From positions 187,680 to 251,679 of the forward strand of contig JAFISE010000011.1 in the NCBI GenBank assembly GCA_022560025.1: a stretch of DNA of 64,000 bases, given 5' to 3'. The position numbers and the translations under genes were made by a program. Below are positions 12,801 to 22,580 of this stretch, one piece after another. The notes under the pieces were generated by a model, which saw nothing but the letters and a program-made list of their open reading frames with translations, was not told the origin of the DNA and did no database searches. The stretch comes from Stagonosporopsis chrysanthemi (lineage: Eukaryota; Ascomycota; Dothideomycetes; Pleosporales; Didymellaceae). Numbering within the stretch: position 1 is the stretch's first letter; every line of letters starts with the position of its first letter.

Positions 12801-14312
12801 TGACATGGCCGACTCAGCGTGGATGGCACATGTCTCTCGATCGCGTTCCTCAACGACGTCCACCCTCAGGCGCGCAGCACCGTCTCAAGGCAGCCCCCGT
12901 CATACGCCTGACAGCGGACTCGAGCGGTGCCGCCTTGTCATTCGACGCGGACGCTCGAGTCGCAGCGGAAGAATGGGTGGCTAGGCGCTGATAGTGGAGA
13001 TTGAGAGGATTCTACGGGTTCTGCTTCTGCGCACAGGAGATTGCAACACCATGGCAGGGGCGGCGCATCGGAGGGCCGCTGGGCTTGCTCACGAGTTGGG
13101 CCGATCGCCCCAGGCATCATGACGGAGAGCGGTTCCAGATGCCCGGAGTCTGCGCACAGAATGGGATGGGCAGCTGGGTTTTTCCGCGTGGGACGCTTGG
13201 GTCCCTCGCGTTCATCTGGTGCTGTTGTGCTGCAATTTCAGGGATGCATTAGGCTGTACTGTGGTAGAGGCTGGCGAGCGTGACACATGCCCGCTGGGCG
13301 CTGCCCGCGCTGCTTGGGGTCTTGGTCGGTCGACTCGCAGCGGCCTGTGGCATCGTCTCGTGCGTCGGACAGGCGTCAAGACGGAGACTCGGCAGCACCG
13401 CCAGCGTCAAGGACATTGGCGGCCTGGCCCGCTTCGCCGGCCTCGCTGGCATCGTTGGCCACTCGAAAGACGGTGAGCTGAGCCTCTGCAGGGATCTCTT
13501 CCTGGCGGTTTCGACACTGCTGCCAGGCACGCCGCTCGACTGGTTGGCCGCCGCCCCCTGGCTTCCGCTGGCCGTTTCACGCCGCGCGAGTATTCGGGTG
13601 GGCCCAGCGCTTCATTGGCTGGCCCGCCCTCATAGAAACAAGTCGTGCCTCTCCGCCCACAAGTTCGTGCTGTCCCCTCGACCAGCTCTTCACCGCGGAT
13701 CTTTGCCCTGTTGTCCTAGATTTCATTCGCTTCTGGACCGACTCTTGCCTGCTTGCTCCTTCGTTACGGCAGCAGTGTACATACAATCGTTTTGCCCTCG
13801 CCTGATCCACGACCCATTCTACGCCACACGTCACCTTCCGTCGCTGCCTCCCGGCCCTTCACTGACGCTTATTGACTGCAACCTCCCGCGCTGCTCTTCA
13901 CCTCACCTTCGCTGTTCAGTCCAGAAGACGTCATTGCTGAGACTCCTGACAGTGCTGCGCATTGTCCATCCGCGCTTCTGTCTCTCTTTACCCTACTCAC
14001 ACGCGGCACTGTACAAGACATTGTGATGCATTCACGGTGACCAGCATTTGCCTTTATCCCACATAGCCAACATCGAGTGTGTCCCAACCGCGCACATCGT
14101 CTTCTGGGATAGAGTTTCAGTCACTTTCCACCCCTTCTCATCTTCAACACTTCCACCAGCACCAGGTTGTGCACTCCCATTCACCGACGCTATTCATGTC
14201 ACATTTCGCCCATTTCAACAGCAATCTTCATTCTCCACACTCGCACTCCTCCGCACACCAGGGCCTGGCGACCCTGTACAACCACAGACACCCCGTTCCA
14301 GACATCGCACAC
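9825..14312. other. Long stretch without a supportable gene
   Basis: About 4.5 kb. It is AT-richer around 10250-10720 and GC-richer from about 11000. Only short or composition-driven ORFs occur, including one open from 13280 to 14026 that has no recognisable domain. The CT-rich stretch near 13650-14300 is probably the promoter and leader of the downstream reductase gene. At 9929-10141 (minus) there is a hydrophobic reading frame (LINLSLVVLCITSSAITF) that could be an upstream exon of the membrane protein gene, but I could not join it with confidence. Confidence 0.5.
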
Positions 14313-16160
14313 ATGTCTGACCTCGTCTCCCCGGTGGAGGCTCCCGTCGTCAACACCTCCCTGGCCCGCCGCCATTTCCTCGAAGGCTGGAACGCGGCCG
14401 ATTTCGATGAGCTCAAGTACTCGTACGGCCTGACCGGTGTCGACCAGGTTGGCAACTACCTATGGGTCGACACTTTCCTTTACATGCTTGTAGGCATGTC
14501 CATTATCCTGCTGGGTCTGCGCGTCGCCAACATGTGGTGGCGCCACAACCGCCATCTGACCGTTATGGGCAACCCCTCGCGCCAGGCGTACTGGGCTACT
14601 AACCAGACCTCCTGGTGGCCCTGGCTCAACCGCCATCTCCTGCAGGCACCACTGTGGAAGAACAGGCACAATGCGCAGTTCCAGATCAGCAGCGCCATCG
14701 ACAACGGCACACTGCCTGGCCGCTGGCACACAATCATGCTTGTCGTCTACGTCGGCCTCAACTTCGCGTGGTGCGTCGCACTGCCTTACAGCGTCCTCGA
14801 CCACAAGGAAACCATCGCCTCGCTGCGCGGACGCACTGGAACCCTGGCCGCCCTCAACCTCATCCCGACTATCCTCTTCGCCCTCCGCAACAACCCCCTC
14901 ATCACCCTTCTGCAGGTCTCGTACGACGACTTCAACCTCTTCCACCGCTGGGCCGCCCGCATCACCATCCTCGAGGCCATCGCCCACACCGTCGCCTGGA
15001 TGTACAACACGGCCGACGGCGGCGGCTGGCAAGCCGTGTCCAACGGTCTCGCCCACGAGGGCTCCTACGGCTGGGGCATGGTCGGCACCGTCGCCTTCAC
15101 CTTCATCGGCATCCAAGCGTGGTCGCCGTTCCGCCACGCCTTCTACGAGACATTCCTCTCCATCCACCGCCTGATGGTCATCGCGGCGCTCGTCGGGCTC
15201 TGGAAGCACCTCGAGCTGCACGCCCTGCCGCAGGTCCCCTGGATGTACCTCATCTTCGGCTTCTGGGCCGGCGAGTGGTTCATCCGCCTCTCCACCATTG
15301 CCTACTACGGCCTGTCCCTCAAGCAGAAGAGCCGCATCCGCGTCGAGGCCATGCCCGGCGAGGCCGTCCGCGTCACCATCGACATGGTCCGCGAGTGGAA
15401 CCCGCGGCCCGGCTGCCACGTGCACATGTGGATGCCCGCGCTCGCCGGGCTGCACAGCCACCCGTTCTCCGTCGCGTGGGCGGCCACCCTCACCCCGGAC
15501 AGCAAGGAAATGACGCTCCCGATCCTCGAGGGCGCCGCATCCTTCACGCCCGGCTCGGCGCTCAAGTCGAAGCAGATCTCGCTCATCTGCCGCGCGCGCA
15601 CGGGCCTGACGCGCAAAATGTACGAGCGCGCGTGCAACTCGCCCTCGGAGACGTTCAGCACGTGGGGGTTCATCGAGGGCCCGTACGGCGGGCACCACAG
15701 CCTGGATTCCTACGGCACGTGCGTGCTGTTCGCCGGCGGCGTCGGCATCACCCACCAGGTCATGTACCTCAAGCACCTGATTGGCGGGTTCCACGCGGGC
15801 ACCACGGCGACGCAGCGCATCGTGCTCATCTGGACGGTCCCCGACAGCGACTGTCTGGAGTGGGTGCGCCCGTGGATGGACGAAGTGCTGCGCATGCCCG
15901 GCCGCAAGCAGGTGCTGCGCATCAAGCTGTTCATCTCGCGGCCCAAGGGGCGCGTCGAGAGCAGCTCCGACACGGTCAAGATGTTTGCGGGCCGTCCGAA
16001 GATGGACACGCTGATGGAAGAGGAGGTGCGTGCGCGCGTGGGCGCCATGGCGGTGACGGTGTGTGCGTCGGGCGGCATGGCGGACGGGGTGCGCAAGGCG
16101 GTGCGGCCGTGGATGACGGAGGGGTGTGTGGATTTCATCGAGGAGGCTTTCACCTATTGA
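14313..16160 (+). CDS. Ferric reductase-like transmembrane flavohaem oxidoreductase
   Basis: A single exon of 615 residues from the ATG at 14313 (MSDLVSPVEAP). A multipass membrane core carries two bis-histidine haem pairs with 13 residues between each His: HRWAARITILEAIAH and HRLMVIAALVGLWKH. The cytosolic half has an FAD-binding motif (HSHPFSVAW) and an NADPH-binding region (GPYGGHHSLDSYGTC, LFAGGVGITH, then VCASGGMADG). This is the FRE/ferric-chelate reductase layout, which moves electrons from NADPH through FAD and two haems across the plasma membrane; NADPH oxidase-like roles are possible in this superfamily. The length matches. The frame stays open upstream to ATGs at 14196 and 14079, so a longer His-rich N terminus cannot be ruled out. 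Metal specificity is not readable. Confidence 0.92.
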   Translation: MSDLVSPVEAPVVNTSLARRHFLEGWNAADFDELKYSYGLTGVDQVGNYLWVDTFLYMLVGMSIILLGLRVANMWWRHNRHLTVMGNPSRQAYWATNQTSWWPWLNRHLLQAPLWKNRHNAQFQISSAIDNGTLPGRWHTIMLVVYVGLNFAWCVALPYSVLDHKETIASLRGRTGTLAALNLIPTILFALRNNPLITLLQVSYDDFNLFHRWAARITILEAIAHTVAWMYNTADGGGWQAVSNGLAHEGSYGWGMVGTVAFTFIGIQAWSPFRHAFYETFLSIHRLMVIAALVGLWKHLELHALPQVPWMYLIFGFWAGEWFIRLSTIAYYGLSLKQKSRIRVEAMPGEAVRVTIDMVREWNPRPGCHVHMWMPALAGLHSHPFSVAWAATLTPDSKEMTLPILEGAASFTPGSALKSKQISLICRARTGLTRKMYERACNSPSETFSTWGFIEGPYGGHHSLDSYGTCVLFAGGVGITHQVMYLKHLIGGFHAGTTATQRIVLIWTVPDSDCLEWVRPWMDEVLRMPGRKQVLRIKLFISRPKGRVESSSDTVKMFAGRPKMDTLMEEEVRARVGAMAVTVCASGGMADGVRKAVRPWMTEGCVDFIEEAFTY

Positions 16161-17384
16161 GCCTTTTTCTTCCACCTCCTGTTCCTCTATCTTCCGCTGC
16201 TGCCTGCCGTGTCTCGACTCGACTCGACTCGACGCCCCCGTCCCCCGCCACGTCTTGGATACAAATACAAATCCCACCTTGTACATCCCACGCCTCACAA
16301 TCAACAAACCTACAACAAACCCCGCCTGCACATACCTCTTCTCTTCTCTTCCATCCTCCCATCTTTTCACTTCTTGTATGTATATTGTTCTTAATCATTT
16401 ACTCTGTTTCCCCACACACTTCATGTCTCTCCTTGAATCTTGTTTTGCATGAGCGCAGCATAGCACGAAGCCAAGGCGTCGTCATTTTTTTTCTTGTCGA
16501 ACGGCGGAAATACCAGGAGCCGGACGAAGGTCGCAGAGCGCGGGCCTGCGAGCATGAGTTGAAGAGCGCGAGCCGTTGAGCATGAGCCGTTGAGCGTAAC
16601 GCCGTAGCCTGAAGAGCAGCAAGCATCAGCCTGTCAAATCCAAAAAGTTCCAACAACCATTGCCATCTCTGCATGTGTCGTGGGTACAGTGATTTCGGTC
16701 GGCGGGGATACAGATAATGTATGTGTACAGGCGAAAGCGCGCTCGGGTACCGAAACTGCACGGGCAAGGCAACAAAGACGTGCACACAAAGGTTTTCAGG
16801 CAGGGATTCTTGTAGCAAATCAGTAAGCCGCTGTAGTACAATAAATGAGGCCCGATCATTGACCGTGTCAAAAGCGTTTGTCGCAAGACCGATCGCCGAC
16901 TCGAAACGTGCAGCGTTGAGGTGTGCCGAAAAAAGCTCATGGGCGGTTGAAGGACCAACACGCAGGTAGGCTAGTTTAGCGCCTGTGATGGTGGACGTCA
17001 GGGTGCTGCACCTTGCAACACGTGGTGATTGCGGAGCGACGCCGCTTCGTGGCTTCACGGAACACCTCTCGTTCTTGCTAGATATCGTTGTGCGTCAACA
17101 TCAGTAGATTCTGACGTGTAGATTACAGCCTACCGCAAGCGGAGATTTGGCAGACAAGGTCGAGCACGCTGTAGCCCCTGTAGGTGATACGCGAGCAAAC
17201 GAATGTGACTGACGACCGCGGGGCTTGCATAAGGCCCCAAGGGCGCCCGCACTTTGTGTTGGTGGGCTTCAGCCTTGTGCAAGACAATCAGCAGACACTC
17301 TCATTTCATGCGTACATGACATTCCTCACGACTTTCACGTATCTTTTCCGTTGTTGCTTTTACCGTCGCATCAGCGAACCAGAG
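16161..17384. other. Intergenic region between reductase and ribokinase-like gene
   Basis: About 1.2 kb. The first 300 bases are pyrimidine- and A-rich and look like 3' UTR. A minus-strand ORF at 16399-17058 has no recognisable domain and skewed composition, so I do not call it. The ribokinase promoter should lie in 17060-17384. Confidence 0.5.
16215..16234. repeat. CGACT pentamer tandem repeat
   Basis: Four tandem copies of CTCGA/CGACT lie in the 3' flank of the reductase gene. Small microsatellite with no evident function. Confidence 0.75.
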
Positions 17385-18523
17385 ATGACCATCACCACTC
17401 GCTCCAATGCAGACGTGGTGGACTGCTTCCACATAGCTGTCGTCGGCGGGGCCATCATGGACATGGTGTTCGATGTCGAGCGGATGCCCGAGGACGACGA
17501 GTCCCTTGATGCACAAGGGCTTAAGACCAAGCCTGGGGGAAAGGGCTCTAACTCGGCAATAGCGATTCACCGAGCCCAACACGAGAAGCCTACTGTTGAA
17601 GGGGGTGTTCCAAAGCCGATCGAAGACCGTACACTGGCTCCAAACGTCAGCATGGGTGTAGTGCCACGGCGCAACGTCAAGGTTTACCTGAATACCGCCG
17701 TAGGCGACGACATGTTTGGAAGCAAGCTGAAGCAGAGCTTGAAACGCAATGGCATTGAGACTTCCACAATTCGAGAATTCTCTAAATACCAGAGCGGCAC
17801 ATGTTCTGTTTTTGTCATGAGCAGAAACGGAGCAACAAGGGATATTGGATTTCCCGGAGCAAATACTCACTGGACCCCGCGGATACCAGACTCTGTCGAG
17901 ACCTTGACACAAGGGCAGAGGCCTAACTTGATTGTATGTCATCTGGAGACCGAGCGCTCGACCATCGAGAAGGTTCTGAAGACCGCAGCCGAGCACGAGG
18001 TCGATACACTTTTCAACCCGTCGCCCGTACAATACCTTCTACAACATGTGTACGAACGTCTCACGCATCTCATTGTCAATCGGGTAGAGGTAGCTGTTTT
18101 GACTGGGAAGAGAATAGACGAGTTGCAAACTCGAGAGTCATGGGATGAGGCTGCAAAAGAATTCCTGGACAGAGGGGTGAAGAACGTAGTCATTACACTT
18201 GGCGCACTGGGTGCACTATATGCTAATAACGACGGCTCAACAGGTTTTGTCGAAGCTACAAAGGTCGAAAAGCCCGTCGATACGACGGGAGCAGGGTAAG
18301 ATTCGAGTTGATTCAAGCCTTTCGTTCTAGAACTCTGACAAATCCCAGTGACACGTTTGTGGGCTACTACGCCATGGAGTATGTGAGACAAAAACATCAC
18401 ACCCCACATGGGACATGGGATATCAAAAAGGCTGTTGAACTGGGCTGCAAAGCCGCAGCCAAGACCATATCTGGATGGGGTGCGCAAGATGCTGTCCCTT
18501 GGGCTAACGAGATTGAGGATTGA
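17385..18523 (+). CDS. Ribokinase-like PfkB carbohydrate kinase
   Basis: Two exons, 17385-18295 and 18349-18523, giving 361 residues. The protein opens with FHIAVVGGAIMDMVFD and has PfkB signature 1 as PGGKGSNSAIAI. Signature 2 is split by the intron (18296-18348, GTAAGA donor, CCCAG acceptor) and is restored as DTTGAGDTFVGYY; its final Asp is the catalytic base in this family. The expected reaction is phosphorylation of ribose or a related sugar or nucleoside at the primary hydroxyl by ATP, in the cytosol. The region between the signatures is somewhat longer than in compact ribokinases. The ATG at 17385 is chosen because it sits just before the conserved beta strand; in-frame ATGs lie upstream. 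The gene converges with the kinase gene, with only about 150 bases between stops. Substrate is inference. Confidence 0.88.
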
Positions 18524-18670
18524 AACCATTGGATTGTATTCCATGTAGTCTACCCAGAACTAGATACTCTCAAACACCCTTATGCAGTATGCCAGCCGGT
18601 CTTACCATTGGGCACAAGTAGTCCTTGAGAGGTTGCCGGTCCCGACTGGAGTATCGCTAAATCTTACACT

Positions 18671-20427
18671 TTACTCGTGATTACCACACCACAAGGAGGT
18701 GTTAGGCTTGATCATAAGCCACAATTGCGCTGAGTTTTGCCTATCCAACGGATTTGGTTCCATCATCGTCGCAACGAGGTAGAATACCATACGAAAGACC
18801 GGTCTGGGCGTGCGATTTGCCAAGCTCTGCAACCAAGCCCTGACATGCTCCAAATTATCTCGAAACGCACCCTTGCTTCTAGCTCCTGGACTATTGCGAT
18901 TGGACGCATATTCATCCAACGAGTACTTCGCGCATACTGTAAGCATCTCGGAGAAGACACAGCCCAATGAGAATATATCTGCAGGAAAGTCCCGCGATGT
19001 GCCAGAGACAAGTTCGGGAGCTCTGTATGCTGGGGTACCAAATCCCTCGTCGCCCAAAGTATGACCGTCCGCGTTCCTCGAGATGTCTTTGGATATTCCA
19101 AAATCTGCGAGGTACACCTGATCCCCCTGAATGAGGATATTGCTTGGTTTGATATCCATGTGTGCAATTCCGTTATCGTGAGCATGTCGAAGAGCATCCA
19201 ATAGACAACCGAACCATGGGACGATTCTATCAAGAGACTGCGTCGGATAATTTTCGGTCGAACAGTTGTCCAAGTATTCTTTGAGTGTTTGATCCGCGAT
19301 CGGCCTTATGAAGATATCGTACACCCCCCTCAATCCGGGCTGATCAGGCGATGGAGCAGGTCTTCTATCGGATTCAAATATTTGAACCACATGTTTGTGT
19401 CTGAGCTTTTCCATGTTCTCAATCTCTCTTTCAATCGACTCTACGAGAGCAGCATTTTCGTCATCGCTTCCACAAAGCTGAATTCGCTTGCGTGCAAATT
19501 CACGACGAGTAGAGACTTTTTTGACCCACTGGACCACAACGCCTCTAGATCCATGTCCCAAGACCCGTCCTTCTTGGTATTGGCTCGATAGTGGAACAGT
19601 CGAGATGTCATGATGTGATTCAACGCTTCGCGATGAAAGCGAAGTCCCATGCCCGGAGAACTTCGTTGCCTTTGCCAGGGATTGGTCGTACTCGCGCTGA
19701 AACAGATCGTTCTGCCGATTCAACTCCCGCGTGGTGGCCTCGATGTCGGTGTGGAGTAAATGGGAGGGATCGTTTTGTGTTCCTGGATACAAACCATATT
19801 AGCGGACATCGAGCAAAGAGGCGCAGGGCGCATAGCTACGTACGGGTTCGAGCAGCGTTGCTATAAGCTTCAATGACTAACAAGAGAGCACCCATGTATT
19901 GTTCGAAGATCTCGTGCAAAATCTTCTGAAGTTTCGGGTTTTGTGCGCAGGAATGCACCTTGGCGGCCACCCGTGGAACTTTGCCATTAAGCTTCCCCAA
20001 CAATGCTACAACGTTGGCGGGGCTCACTTCGATTAAGCTGGCGGCCTACGAGACGATCATCGTTAGCACAGCAGTGTCTGTAGAAGCCATCATGACATAC
20101 CTGAACCGCTACTAGGGTCCCGCCAAAGACAAGTGCTGCCAGGCTGCCAGTTGAGCTGTGGCCCTCCACACTGTCTATTGCGTTGGCAAAGGCGTTGATG
20201 AAGCGGAATTCAAGCCGCCCTTGTAGCCTGGCATATTGCACTTCTCCTTGCTGTCTGCAAAGAGCTTCAAATTGATCGCGAAACGTTTCTTCGTTATAAG
20301 CAGGTGAGAGGCTGTAGGCGTGCTGGGACGCAAGTTGGTTGCACCGAATGATTCGTTCCTGGTATTTCTCGATTTGGTGCTGCCATGGCTGACTTTGGTT
20401 ATACGATCTCGAGTTTGAGCTCGACAT
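18671..20427 (-). CDS. Helical STAND-associated-like N-terminal domain fused to a protein kinase
   Basis: Three exons: 20427-20102, 20046-19844 and 19782-18671, giving 546 residues. Both introns (20047-20101 and 19783-19843) have good donors (GTATGT, GTACGT), branch sites and AG acceptors. Residues 1-175 are all-helical (LAALVFGGTLVAVQAASLIE and following) and resemble the N-terminal domains placed before NACHT/NB-ARC modules in fungal STAND proteins; this match is by pattern only. A linker leads to a kinase domain with glycine loop VLGHGSRGVV (about 251), lysine in FARKRI (about 274), catalytic HMDIKPSNIL (Asp about 385), DFG in LADFGISK (about 402) and APE in YRAPEL. The catalytic loop is HMD rather than HRD, a non-RD type. 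It looks catalytically competent. No ATPase module is present. A signalling or self/non-self role is inference. Confidence 0.82.
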
Positions 20428-21062
20428 TCAATCTTTGCGCATCATGTGGCTTCCGTTCAGGCCCATGTGTGCGTGATAGAGGAGGGGTGGCGATGGAGCG
20501 CGCGAGGCTGCCTTGTTCTGTCCGTCGCGACTGCGGCCACAGCTGCAAGCGCGGTCGCCATGTGATATAATCAGCATCAGCGTCAAACACCCTACCGTCG
20601 TTTACATAGAGAGGCGCCATCATCTAGATAATGGAATTGATTCTTTCGATCTTTCATACGCCCAGACATCCATATTGAGGCTTCTGATCATTCAGGTGAG
20701 CAAAAACGCGAAGCGACAAGTCTCCAGCGAATCCCCGCTGCCTTCGTTAGCATTTCGATTTTGACGCTGCAGCACCTTCGCATGTTTCTCGACCGAACAG
20801 GTTTGCGTGCGGAAAATGCACACATACCAATGTGGGTTGCATGAAAGATACACATACGCACGGTACACATATGGATACAAGGTGCGTGAAGCGCGCGCGT
20901 CAAAAGTGCGCCCCGTATCGACACGACGTACACTCATTACATTTCTGCCACAGCTAACTGCAAAACGTGCGCGAATACATTCTTGCGATGCAGCAATCTT
21001 AGGCGCCGCGATCTGAACAAGTCGCAGTCAACGATCGAACATGCAGACCCAGCAAGTGAGCT
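20428..21062. other. Intergenic region
   Basis: About 630 bases covering the kinase promoter and the AIRS 3' flank. It contains a TACACATA-rich stretch near 20840-20880. No coding signal seen. Confidence 0.5.
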
Positions 21063-22166
21063 CTAAAGTTCCTCCCAGTGATGAAGCCCTTGCAGACAAC
21101 AGCCTTCGCCGGATCTTGTCCTGAGTGTGCCGATCTGGTAAACCTTCTCTCCGTTTGCTTCCAGAATTGATTGCGCTTCTTTGGCGCCTTCTGCTGGAAC
21201 CACCAGTGCCATCCCAATGCCTGTGTTGAAAACGCGAGCGAACTCCAAATCTGCAACGTTACCCACCTTTTTAAGCCATCTGAGGACTGAAGGCACCTCC
21301 CATGTGCTCACATCGATCTCAGCCGCAAGAGAATCTGGTAGCATTCGTGGAATGTTCTCAAGCAGCCCACCACCAGTCACGTGCGCCATGCCCTTAACAA
21401 GCCCCTTTTTAACGACTTCCAAACAAGGCTTGACGTAGATGCGGGTCGGCGTGAGTAGACTCTCACCAACGGAAACGTCAGATGGCTCCATCCATGGCGC
21501 AGGGTCGCGAAACGAAAGATTCTGCCTTTCCAGGATCTTTCGGACCAAAGAGAAGCCGTTCGAGTGCACACCACTAGAGGCCAACCCCAAAACAACGTCG
21601 CCCTCGATCATGGCTGACTTATCGGGCAGCAACTTCTGGCCTTGCCTTACGGCTCCTGTGGCCTTGCCTGCAGCATCATACTCGCCTTCCGAATACATGC
21701 CTGGCATCTCGGCCGTTTCTCCACCCACCAGGGCACAACCCGATTCCCGACAACCTCTTGCCACTCCCTCCACGAAGGATGCTGCTGTCTCGACATCGAG
21801 CTTGCCGCATGCAAAATAGTCCAAGAAAGAGATTGGCTCTGCGCCCTGAACGACTAAGTCGTTTACATTCATGGCCACCAAATCGATGCCCACTGTATCG
21901 TGTTTGTTCATGGCAAATGCGATCTTCAATTTGGTTCCCACTCCATCGATTGCTTGTACAAGAATTGGAGCCTTGTCGAATCCAGCCGCCTGGAGGTCAA
22001 TGGCTCCGCCGAATCCACCAATGTCTGCGTCTGCGCCGGGCCGCTTTGTCGTCGCAACAGCAGCTTTGATGCGTCTCACAAGGTCGTTACCAGCATCGAT
22101 AGACACACCGGCGTCGGCGTAGGTCATGCCTTCAGCTTTTGAGTTGGTAGTCTGTTCGCTAGTCAT
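21063..22166 (-). CDS. Phosphoribosylformylglycinamidine cyclo-ligase (AIR synthetase), free-standing
   Basis: A single exon of 367 residues. It matches AIR synthetase end to end: MTYADAGVSIDAGNDLV at the start, GGFGGAIDL, the substrate loop IDGVGTKLKIA, the glycine-rich LVGGETAEMPGMY, LASSGVHSNGFSLV, HVTGGGLLENIPRM and FNTGIGMALV. The enzyme closes FGAM to AIR with ATP in purine synthesis and acts in the cytosol. In fungi this activity usually sits in the C-terminal half of a bifunctional GAR synthetase-AIR synthetase (ADE5,7). Here the ATG at 22166 begins right at the AIRS domain and no GARS half lies upstream. It is therefore either an extra monofunctional copy or a case of split activities. 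All key motifs look intact, so it is not an obvious pseudogene. Confidence 0.93.
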   Translation of the reverse strand: MTSEQTTNSKAEGMTYADAGVSIDAGNDLVRRIKAAVATTKRPGADADIGGFGGAIDLQAAGFDKAPILVQAIDGVGTKLKIAFAMNKHDTVGIDLVAMNVNDLVVQGAEPISFLDYFACGKLDVETAASFVEGVARGCRESGCALVGGETAEMPGMYSEGEYDAAGKATGAVRQGQKLLPDKSAMIEGDVVLGLASSGVHSNGFSLVRKILERQNLSFRDPAPWMEPSDVSVGESLLTPTRIYVKPCLEVVKKGLVKGMAHVTGGGLLENIPRMLPDSLAAEIDVSTWEVPSVLRWLKKVGNVADLEFARVFNTGIGMALVVPAEGAKEAQSILEANGEKVYQIGTLRTRSGEGCCLQGLHHWEEL

Positions 22167-22580
22167 GGTGGTAATCAGTGGTCAGACTGGATATGGCTGA
22201 GTCTGAGGGACGAAAGGGTTCGAGCTTGTCGTGGATAAAGCAGACAGTCCTTTGCGATCACCAGAAATCCTTCTTGCCAAGGTTCAATATTCAGCCTGAT
22301 GACTGCCGCCTGACAAGCGGGGTAATGCGAAATAGCAAGTTAGGTGACGTGGCATGACAGATCTGCACTGCAGTGAACAAGGCTGAAGCGTCTTTGCTTT
22401 GTCGTGGTGTGGCAAAAGGAGGAGGAGTCTCACTTGCAGCCTGTTTGTGCTGGCCAATAGTGGGTACTTGCACCCAAGGTCACATATCCGAGGAGTCCTC
22501 ACGCTGCTGGCTCGAACACGCACCGACGTATCATTTTCTTATTGAATTGCGAAGCTCTGAGTGACCTAGGACAAGTCATT
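22167..22580. other. Intergenic region, AIRS promoter
   Basis: About 410 bases between the AIRS start and the 3' end of the tandem kinase gene, both on the minus strand. No coding signal seen. Confidence 0.5.

Noticed and set aside
13280..14026. 248-codon plus-strand ORF before the ferric reductase
   Set aside because: No domain, skewed Leu/Pro/Ser/Arg composition, lies in CT-rich leader-like sequence.
14460..16370. 636-codon minus-strand ORF opposite the ferric reductase
   Set aside because: Antisense shadow caused by strong third-position G/C bias of the real gene; sequence is low-complexity Arg/His/Glu/Asp with no domain.
16399..17058. 219-codon minus-strand ORF between reductase and ribokinase
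   Set aside because: No recognisable fold or splice partner and no conserved-looking motif, so chance is the simpler reading.
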